From the NCBI GenBank assembly GCA_007570785.1, contig ML660203.1, positions 10,269,524 through 10,333,523 on the forward strand: 64,000 nt of DNA. Direction: 5' to 3'. The DNA comes from Antilocapra americana (Eukaryota > Chordata > Mammalia > Artiodactyla > Antilocapridae). The translations under genes were made by a program, and so were the position numbers. Below, in pieces: positions 55,850 through 64,000 of the stretch. Each line of letters starts with the position of its first letter. Positions within the stretch are counted from its first letter, which is position 1. The notes below the pieces were generated by a model that was given only the letters and a program-made list of their open reading frames with translations, made no database searches and was not told the DNA's origin.

Positions 55850-56540
55850 AAGAGTTTTATTGAGGTACAGGATGCTGCTGCTGCTGCTGAGTTGCTAAAT
55901 TGAGTCCAACACTGCCATCCCGTGGACTGCAGCCCACCAGGCTCCTTTGTCCATGGGATTTCCCAGGCAAGAATACTAGGGTGGGTTGCCATTTCCTTCT
56001 CCAGGGGATCTTCCCAACCCAGGGATCAAACCTGAGTCTCCTGCCTGACAGGTGAATTCTTTACCACTGCACCATCTGGGAAGTCCAAGGCATAGCATAC
56101 ATACCACAAAATTTACCTGTTTTAAATGTATAATTCAATGATTTTCAGTAAATTTATAGAGCTGTATAACCATTACCACAATCTCACTTTAGAACATTTC
56201 AATTGCTCCCTAGAGATCCTTTATGGTCCTTTACATGAAATCCCATTTATACCCACAGTTCTATGAAACCACTAATCTGCTTACTCTGCTCCTATAAATT
56301 AACCATTTCTGGACATTTCACATAAATGGAATCATAATATGCTGTCTTTTGTATCTGACTAACTACCATAACTCAAGTACAATGCTTCTGAGGTTCATCC
56401 AAACATCAATATTCATTCCTTTTTACTGCAGAGTAGTATTCTATTGGTGGATGTACCACATTCTTTATATTTACTAGCTGACAGATATTTGGACTATTTC
56501 CAGCTTTTGGTTGTTGAGTAATGCTGCTGGTACAAGCCAG
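55850..56540 (-). mobile_element. Old L1 3' region split by a Bov-tA
   Basis: 'agttttattgaggtacag' left of the SINE continues at 56090 with 'tttaaatgtataattcaatgattttcag', 'ctgtataaccattaccacaatctcactttagaac', 'cattcctttttactgcagagtagtattctattg'. Reversed L1M pattern. Confidence 0.75.
55872..56087 (-). mobile_element. Bov-tA SINE
   Basis: (TGC)5 tail start, reversed BovA body, reversed tRNA head ending 'accatctgggaagtcc'. Inserted in the old L1. Confidence 0.92.
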
Positions 56541-56714
56541 TACAAGTTTTAGAAAGGTTGTCTTTAACAATTCTGCCCAGTTTTAACTGCAAAAATTTGA
56601 GAGGAAGGAATTTGCCAAGCCCCTTACTCCACCATTCAGGAAGTTTCACCCTAAACAAATTTTTTAAAATATATAATGGTAATTTCTCTTGATTATTTTG
56701 AGGCAATTATGCTC
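56541..56714. other. Short unassigned spacer
   Basis: No element recognised. Confidence 0.3.
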
Positions 56715-56932
56715 TTTCAAGAAGTCTGCCTGACTTTGATGTCATGTTTAATGTGGGAGACCTGGGTTCGAGTCCTGGGTTGGTAAGATTCCCTGGAGAA
56801 GAAAAAGGCTACCCACCCCAATATTCTGGCCTGGAGAATTCCACGGACTGTATATGGAACCACTCTTTGTGACTGTAGAGTCCACGGAGTCACAAGGATT
56901 CAGACACGACTGAGTGACTTTCACTTCACTTA
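56715..56932 (+). mobile_element. Bov-tA SINE with disturbed head
   Basis: 'agaagtctgcctgactttgatgtcatgtttaatgtgggagacctgggttcgagtcc' shows a rearranged head; body complete to 'cacgactgagtgactttcacttcactt' with an extra 'ctctttgtgactgtagag' insertion in the body. Confidence 0.87.
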
Positions 56933-57061
56933 GAAAGATTTAAAAAAATACGTCTATATATTCTTTAGGTACTCAAATATGAAGTTGAAAAAGCCTAAAA
57001 TATGAGTTTTATTAGTATTAAGACAAGTACCTATTGCTGAAGCCTATTATTACCTGTACAC

Positions 57062-57277
57062 GTACTAAGCTGCTTTAGGCATGTCTGACTCTTTGCAACC
57101 CTATGGACTATAGCCTGCCAGGCTCCTCTGTCCCTGGGATTCTCCAGGAAAGAATACTGGAGTCGGTTGCCATGCCCTCCTCCAGGGGCTCTTCCAATCC
57201 AGGGATTGAACCCATATCTCTAAGTCTCCTACACTGGCAGGTGGGTTCTTTACAACTACCATCACCAGGGCAGCCTT
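57062..57277 (-). mobile_element. Bov-tA SINE
   Basis: Reversed BovA body ('gcatgtctgactctttgcaaccctatgg') to reversed head ('catcaccagggcagcc'). Confidence 0.92.
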
Positions 57278-59054
57278 TATTATTACCTAGAGGAAATTAA
57301 AGTCCAAAAACCACACAAGCAGTTAAAGAGATCTAAATTCCCAGTTCTCAAGGTAAAAGGCAACATAAGGTAAAGATTAAAACTCACAACTGGCCTAACA
57401 CTTATACAAAAAGTGGAATAATACAAAGATGCTACTTTCCTTATGAGTTTCCACTTGATACACTGGGATTATTTCTTTTTACCCTTCAGAAAAGTGTTTC
57501 CGGTTTTATATCAAAAGTTAGTCAGAAAATATTCACTTCAGAGAAATTTTTTACAACTAGTTCTGTTCAAATTCTTTCACTCAAATGTGGGAGTGATCAT
57601 AACAGATTTTTATATACACCTAAATTGAATTTCTGCCAGGTAGTTCTTTTTATTTTCTATCTTTCGATAACTTAGGAAGCAAGAAACATAAGAAAACTTA
57701 AATCATTCAGTATTTCAAGCACACAATCAATATTTCAGTTGGAGACACAAAATACTAAGGTTAATGATAGCTTTCTACTTTTACAAAGTAACTACAGAAT
57801 CTACAGATAAATACATAATTCATACATCCTGCTGGAAAACCTGACAAATTCTTCAGTTCATCCCATTTTTCTCTTGCATTTTCATAGAAAATTTTACTTT
57901 TATCACATTCTCTCTTAATAAGGCCTGGTATTTCATATCTTTAACAAATTCTGGCTCTGAAATGAAGCTAAAGAGAGATAATGTAAACTTATTTTCCTCT
58001 GCTATTACAAGTGGTAAACTTTTAACTGCAAAGAAAATACAGCAATGAGCTAGTTTTCTAGAGTAAACCAACAGAAATGCAAAATTCATATCAATTGAAA
58101 ATTCCTTTTCCTTTAGCATATGGCTCTTTCTTCTAAATTTTTAAGTTAAAAAACCATCAAAATATAAATGTTCTATTATGGAATCACTGCAAATATTCAG
58201 GAAAAAGGAAAGAAAAAGTGTCAGCCACTAACAGACAAGATATATTAGCTGTCTTATTAAAGTTTTATGTACAAGTAAATACCTCCTCCCTCAGATAAAC
58301 AAGTGATAGAAAATTTGGTCTTATTATTATTTCCCAATTATTCTTAAGTGTTTACCACATGGTAGGCTTGCAGAGAAGACACAGGCCTTTGTAGGACATT
58401 TAACAAAACATCCTCCTACAGTAATACTTTCATTATTTCATTTGGTGCATGGCAGATTATGTTAACAGATTTATTTATTGACTAAGTCTAATCATATTTC
58501 CTCAGTTGGCATCAATATGATATCTACTATTTATGTTTGCTTCAATACTGGATATTTGTTCAAAAGTCTTCCATATGTGATTTCTACCACAGAATTTTGG
58601 GTTTCAATGAAATTTAAGATTTTTTATGGTAGATTAATGAGAGCTAAAATAATTTGGTCTGAGTCCACTTGATAAGCCAAAAAATTTGCTTTTCATTGCA
58701 AGGAAATGGAATGTTTAAGAGTTCCATAGCAATGAATTAAGACCCAAAGTGACCTAACAGTATTTTTCAAAAACTAGTCATATCATCACCTTTTCTGGCA
58801 CATGCATGAACATGACTTTTTTATTTTAATGCTTTACAGTTTTCCTTTCATTCAAAACATAACTCAAGATAGCCTTCCTTTTAACAAACACTGCTTCCCA
58901 AAGCTTAAATGCATATAATTTCAGAGATTCTGAATTACATATATTTAAGCCAAACAAAAAAATAAGGAAAATGTAGTCAACTTCATTTAGAGAAAGCAAA
59001 TCACAAACTGAAAAACTGCATGAGAGCAAGGATCACATGGCTCCTTTGCTTCCT
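57278..59054. other. Unassigned intronic sequence
   Basis: AT-rich 1.8 kb with no repeat or exon recognised. Confidence 0.3.
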
Positions 59055-59502
59055 CTTCCATTCATTCATTCAACAAATATTTACTGAACATCTACCATGT
59101 GCCTGACAATGTTCTAGGCAATGGAAATACATCAATAAATAAAACAGACAAAAATTCCTGTCCCCTTTGGAACTTACATTCTAGAAAGGGGAAACAGACA
59201 ATAAACAAAATAAGTAAAATACATAGTATGTTGATAAGCTGGCAATGGGGAAGGGCATACAATTTAAAATAGGGTAGCCTGGTTGGCCTCATTGAGAATG
59301 GAAGTGAAGAAATGAACCACAAGACAGGTGAATAAACTGCAGTCTAGGTAACGGTCCTGACACAAGACAAGGACTAGAGTACTCAAAAGGAACTGCAAGA
59401 AGATCTGCGGCTGGAGCTGGGAAAGTATTAACAGTAGGATATGAGTCCAGAGACCAAGAGGGAGTAACATATGGGTATAGAACACAGGAAGCTTGAAAGT
59501 CT

Positions 59503-59617
59503 CTAGTTTTGGCCACACCATACAGCCGATGGGATCTTAGTTTCCCAAGCACAGACTGAACCCATGTCCCTGGAGTAGATGTGCTAAGTCTTAACCACTG
59601 GACCGCCAGGGAAGCCC
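59503..59617 (-). mobile_element. Short CHR-type SINE in L2
   Basis: 'ggccacaccatacagccgatgggatcttagtttccc' to 'accgccagggaagccc'. Exactly flanked by tgaaagtct (59494-59502 and 59618-59626). Confidence 0.93.
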
Positions 59618-60019
59618 TGAAAGTCTTCTTTAAAAAACTCTTGTTTTATTTTGAGTAAAATGGGAGTCATTAACAGGGGTCTAAGCAGAGAATTTATAAG
59701 ACCTGAGTAAACTGAATCACTCTGGCTGCCATGTTCAAAACATACTGAGGGGCAAGAACGGAACCAGGGAAAACAACTAGCATGCAATTCTGCTAAGCCA
59801 AGTCTGATGTGTTTGTGGTCTGGGAGGACTGAAGTTGTTATTTAGATTTTGCGTATATTCTTTAGGTGAAGCAAACATGATCTCCTGAGTCAATGTGGGT
59901 AATGAAAATAAAAGTTACAGAAAACTGAACGGTTTTTGTTTAAAAGCTAGGTATCAAAATAAAAAACAAAGTGACTTCATAGAAAATTAAAATTTTGTAC
60001 ATAATACACTATCCACAGA

Positions 60020-60205
60020 GTAAAAAAGCAACCCACAGCATGGGAGAATGCAAATTATATATGTGATAAGAGATTAATACATATTGATGTATTAATATGT
60101 AAATAACACATATGGGATGAGGGGGAGGGAGGGGATATATGTATACTTATAGCTGATTTATGTTGGTAAACAGCAGACACTAACACATCATTGCAAAGCA
60201 ACTAT
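60020..60205 (+). mobile_element. L1 fragment with internal deletion
   Basis: 'catgggagaatgcaaattatatatgtgataagagattaatac' is an L1 ORF2 piece joined near 60100-60120 to a 3' UTR piece ('agctgatttatgttggtaaacagcagacactaacacatcattgcaaagcaact'). The rest of the 3' end may continue at 60594 ('tactccaatttta') beyond the BovB fragment. Confidence 0.6.
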
Positions 60206-60600
60206 TGCTGTTGTTGTTAAGTCACTAAGTCTGCAACCCCATGGACTGCAGCATGCCAGGCTCCTCTGTCCTCTGCTATCTTCCAGAGTTGGCTCAAATT
60301 CATGCCCACTGAGTTGGTGATGGTATATAACCATATCATCCTCTACTGCCTCCTTCTCCTTTTGCCTTCAGTCTTTCCCAGCATCAGGGTCTTTTCCAGT
60401 GAGTGAGCTCTTCACATCAAGTGGCCCAAGTATTGGAGCATCAGCTTCAGCAGCAGTCCTTCCAATGAATATTCGGGACTGATTTCCTATAGGATTGACT
60501 GGTTTGATCTCCTTGCTGTCCAAGGGACTCTCAAGAGTTTTCTCCAGCACCACAATTTAAAGCGTCAATTTTTCAGTGCCCAGCCTTCTCTGATACTCCA
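60206..60600 (-). mobile_element. BovB 3' fragment
   Basis: Reversed BovB end: 'ttgttgttaagtcactaag' tail, 'tttcccagcatcagggtcttttccag', 'ccttccaatgaatattcggg', 'ctccttgctgtccaagggactctcaagag'. The only minus-strand BovB here, i.e. sense to CBFA2T2. Confidence 0.9.
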
Positions 60601-61080
60601 ATTTTAAACAATGGTTAAGATGGTAAATTTTACATTAAATGTATTTTAATACATACACTAAAATCAGGGATAACTCCAAGGTTTCTGATTAAAGGCCAGG
60701 GAAGATGTAAGGAAGATGTGATCTGAGGAAGAAGATCAGAAGTTCAGATTTAGACATTTTTTAGTTTGAGACAGCTATTAGATATCCAAGTAGAGATGTC
60801 ATGAAAGACAAGTGGACAAACCAATCAAGAGTTCTGGGAAGGGATCTGGGCTCAAGATATAAATCTGGGAATCATCAGCACAGTAAAAGCCAGGAGTTCA
60901 TGAAGGAAATAAGTATAGATAAAGACATGAAATTCAAGGACTAAGCACTGGATTCTAGGAGCCTATAAAGAGATCAGGAAGAAAAGAAGGAACCATCAAG
61001 GGAAACTGAGAAGAAATAGTCTCCCAGTGAGATAGGATGAAAAATAACAGTATGGTGGTACTCTAGAAACTAAACAACTA

Positions 61081-62244
61081 GTGTGATCAATTGAGTCAAT
61101 TCTTCCGGTAAGATGAGAACTAAGAATTGACTACTAGATATCCTCAGACATGTACTCACCACAGTAAATATGTTTTCAAGGAATATACAAAATTACTATA
61201 CTTAATTATTACTTTAACTTCTTTTACTTCTGAAAATGTACTGTTAAAAAATGCATCAAACTAAATATGTACTAATGGAACATCAACTCTTTTACAAGTT
61301 AGTAACTCTTAGATTATCACGATTAAAACTGGGAATTATCAGTGCTTTGACACTTGGTTACCCGTCTTTTACTTGGTAACACTGGAAACCTCCCAATTCT
61401 GAACAAAGAGAAAGACCAGGGAGTGTGGTAGGGGGACCAGTACCTCATCTGACACTTCCTTTTCTGGGCCTCCATTTTTTTCATCTAGAAAATGAATCTC
61501 TTTATGTTTTTCCCTCTTAGGATGCCCTACTCCTCTGATCAAATTCCAAAATTCTTCAGGTTCAGCTCCTGTTACCTTCTCCTTGGAGACTTCTCAGGTT
61601 CTCAAGTCTCTTTCCAGGTTCTCTCTCTCCTCTGAACTCCAGCAGTCACTTACCTCTATTATACATGGACAATTCCTTTGCCACATCACATACTGCCTTA
61701 TGTTTTCCCTTTGCTAATTTATGTGTTTACTTTAAGTACCCACAGTGTACCAGAAAATAAATTATACTTATTTTCTAATAACTACCACCACATTGTATCC
61801 ATAGAAATTAATTAATTGGGAAAGTTAAGAATTAGAAAGACTTCTGTTAGTTCCTACAAAGTCTGAAAGTATTGCTTCCTGTAAGAAAGCTATGCTATAG
61901 ACAGCTTATTTTTAGAAGACATAGCTTAAAAACAAACTCAAATGCATATGTCTACAATTAGCTTTCTGCATAGGATAATTGAGTGACTAATCAGAAATTT
62001 TTAAAATAAGTCAAAGGGCACTTTAAACTGAGGGTCCAAAGAGTTCACACAATTCACAAAAATCTACAGAATATTAGGTAGCCAGGAATAAAATAAATCT
62101 TGACAGATTTTAAGATCACTTCTAGTAGACATACCAATGAGTAGATTATTGGTTTTGACTGACCACTGATTTAGTTACTCAATCAACAGATCATACTATA
62201 TGCTCTGAAGAGCAAGACAAGGTACTGAGCTAGATAGATGCTGT
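61081..62244. other. Mostly unassigned intronic sequence
   Basis: 61440-61500 ('tctgggcctccatttttttcatctagaaaatga') may be a MIR core. Nothing else recognised. Confidence 0.3.
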
Positions 62245-62425
62245 AAACCATATGGAACCCTAGCCCACCTGCCTAACTAAACTCTCTCAAGGAGCCTGTT
62301 AATATGCATGTTCCCAGGCCCACATTATATCCAATGAATCAGAATGAGGAAGAGGAGGTCAAGAATCTAAAATTTAATAAGTTCTCAAGATGACTCTTCT
62401 ATACGCTAAAATTTGAGAAAATCAT
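62245..62425. repeat. Probable hAT-Charlie MITE remnant
   Basis: 'ttaatatgcatgttcccaggcccacattatatccaatgaatcagaatg' and 'ctcttctatacgctaaaatttgagaa' follow the pattern of small Charlie elements. Diverged, ends unclear. Confidence 0.5.
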
Positions 62426-64000
62426 GGCACTAAGAGATGCAAAAATAGTTAAGACCAAGTCCCTGCCTTCAATATGACTGTAAGATAGTAGGGAATAAAT
62501 ACAGCACCAGATATAATTATCTGAGATATAAAATAAACATTACCAAAAATGACAAAGTATCTTCCAACTAAGCAAAAGACAAGAAATGCTTCATGGAGAT
62601 GAAAGATGGGTCCTGAGTTCAGATGAGTAGGGAGAAATGCATCTATAACCAAGGGGAGTGGAAAAAACTAAGGCAAGGGGAAAACCAGGGGTTTCATGCA
62701 GTGAATGTATCAAAATGGTTGGGCATAAGCCTACACTAGTACAGGCCATACTGTCTACCAGTTACATCACTGCTTGAGCAACGGGCAGGAGCAGAAACTC
62801 ATCATCAGCCTTAAGAAGGCCTAAACCTAAGGTAACTGAGCCCTGCTTCTCTTTTTCCCTTTCATGTACTTGCAGTAAAATCTAAGAATGATGATGATCT
62901 ATCTCCAGTCAATGAACATGGAGCAGATGTATGGATTTCCATTCACATTCTACACCAAAATCATGAGCCTAACTGCCCTAAACTGTTTCTAATCACTTCT
63001 CAACAATCACGTCTCTGCTACCTTTAATAATCTCAGTGCTGGACCTCATTCCCAAGTTCAACCTATCACTGAAATTCAAAATATTTGCAACTAAAGAGAT
63101 ACCTATTCAAAGTTCTTTGCAGTACCATAGGGAAGGCTAGATGTCAGTTGGTGACCAGGTCCAGAGCCCAGATCTCCTGGCTGACAAGTAAATTACTTTT
63201 TCCAGTGTCCAACAGTGCATCTTAAATTCTACCTCATAGCAATGTTCAAATCACTTTATTCACTTAATAGAGACAGAGGCATTAAGATAATACCCCTTGC
63301 ACAACTCTAAGGGGTTTCTTTTTACATTATATTCCATGTGAATAGCACCACCTAGAGCACAACTCCAGGATACAAGGTGAGTAATGATCAGGAGTTACTG
63401 GCCGGCTGTATACCAGTTACATGCTCCAACAAGTATTCTGTATACCAAGACTTATTAACACACAAAGCACTAAGGGAAGGTCTAATGGCTTAGAATGACT
63501 ACTGTGGATATTTAATATGAAAAAATAACATCTCCTGGTTTTGAAGCCCCTTATTTTAAAATTAAAATGTTAAATAGCCCAAGAAATCTTTTTCTGATAA
63601 AATCTTACCACAGAACTTCTTAATGAAATCTCCAAGTATTAAGCTATTTTTCAAATAGTGTATGTTATAAAGGTAGTTTCTCCATGCACACTAATCAATT
63701 ATCATTTTTACCCTGTATATACATACACATACACCCTTGAAGAAATTCTGAACAGTTTACTTCAGCTCATCGTGATTTTTTAAAATATTTATAAAGTGGC
63801 ACAGAGAGAAAAATGGTTTAGTTATCTAAACTTCCACTGTTACATGAATGACCCTTTTTGATGGACAAAGTCAAAATTAAAAAGAAAAAAGTTAATTACT
63901 ATTCTTTGAAAGCTACATTTAACCAGATGAAAATACTTCTACCATTTCCAATATATCATATAAAATTCAATTTATTTCCCCCTGAAACTTGAACCTCATA
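62426..64000. other. Unassigned intronic sequence
   Basis: AT-rich. No exon, RNA gene or repeat recognised. Confidence 0.3.

Larger units (their letters stand above)
59055..61080 (-). repeat. Long L2 LINE, split by three insertions
   Basis: Starts with the reversed L2 tail 'cattcattcattcaacaaatatttactgaacatctaccatgtgcc' and continues in order through 'ccctttggaacttacattctag', 'gggagtcattaacaggggtctaagcagag..atcactctggctgccatg', and after the insertions 'gataactccaaggtttctg', 'gacagctattagatatccaagtagagatgtc', 'ataaatctgggaatcatcagca'. About 1.2 kb of L2 is preserved, a long run for so old a family. Confidence 0.7.

Noticed and set aside
12397..57277. tRNA genes at SINE heads (gttcgattcc-type B boxes)
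   Set aside because: All lie in Bov-tA or CHR SINEs; none has a full cloverleaf or acceptor stem.
1129..64000. An alternative first coding exon of CBFA2T2 within the window
   Set aside because: I looked for a short minus-strand exon with an ATG and suitable donor but found nothing I could support beyond the two candidate blocks reported.
1..64000. CRISPR arrays, prokaryotic operons, phage or plasmid genes
   Set aside because: All direct repeats are dispersed mammalian elements or slippage repeats; the coding segment has mammalian splice sites.

Overview
This is a mammalian intronic window, almost certainly from a pecoran ruminant, most likely a bovid. The diagnosis rests on its repeats: several copies of the ruminant RTE element BovB, at least fourteen Bov-tA/Bov-A2 type SINEs, tRNA-derived CHR-type SINEs of cetartiodactyls, cattle-type L1 3' ends and a cattle-type mariner. 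There are no operons, CRISPR arrays, intact rRNA/tRNA genes or complete protein genes. Species cannot be fixed from the sequence alone.

The one host coding segment I can support is a 144-bp internal exon on the minus strand at 1129-1272. It has a good acceptor (CAG preceded by a pyrimidine-rich run) and a GTGAGA donor. Its translation matches my recollection of the N-terminal part of the ETO/MTG-family corepressor CBFA2T2 (MTGR1). The gene therefore runs right to left. The roughly 62.7 kb to the right of the exon would be its upstream intron, possibly including alternative first exons or enhancers that I cannot prove. The first 1.1 kb is the start of the next intron.

Layout: 0.4-3.1 kb holds MaLR-like LTRs and a full-length dead mariner whose edge lies 76 bp from the exon acceptor. 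5.8-8.6 kb holds two BovB copies. 8.7-16.7 kb is a nested L1 zone. 17-34 kb is mixed SINE/L1/L2/MIR with a (GT)24 microsatellite in a SINE tail. 34-49 kb is mostly unique sequence with scattered old repeats, a GC-rich block carrying a good CTCF-like motif (37.7-38.05 kb), a regulatory-looking block (42.05-42.46 kb), a Tigger-type MITE and a U6 retropseudogene. 49-53.4 kb holds an L2 split by a hAT element, then a BovB split by a clean L1 insertion with an 11-bp target-site duplication. 54.8-57.3 kb is SINE/L1 rich. 59-61 kb is one old L2 carrying a SINE, an L1 end and a BovB fragment. The remainder is AT-rich unassigned sequence.

I found no convincing new biological system. The most useful observations are the hidden exon, the two candidate regulatory blocks, and several insertion hierarchies whose order can be read from target-site duplications. 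Family names for repeats are recalled, not searched; boundaries are generally good to 5-20 bp unless a target-site duplication is given.
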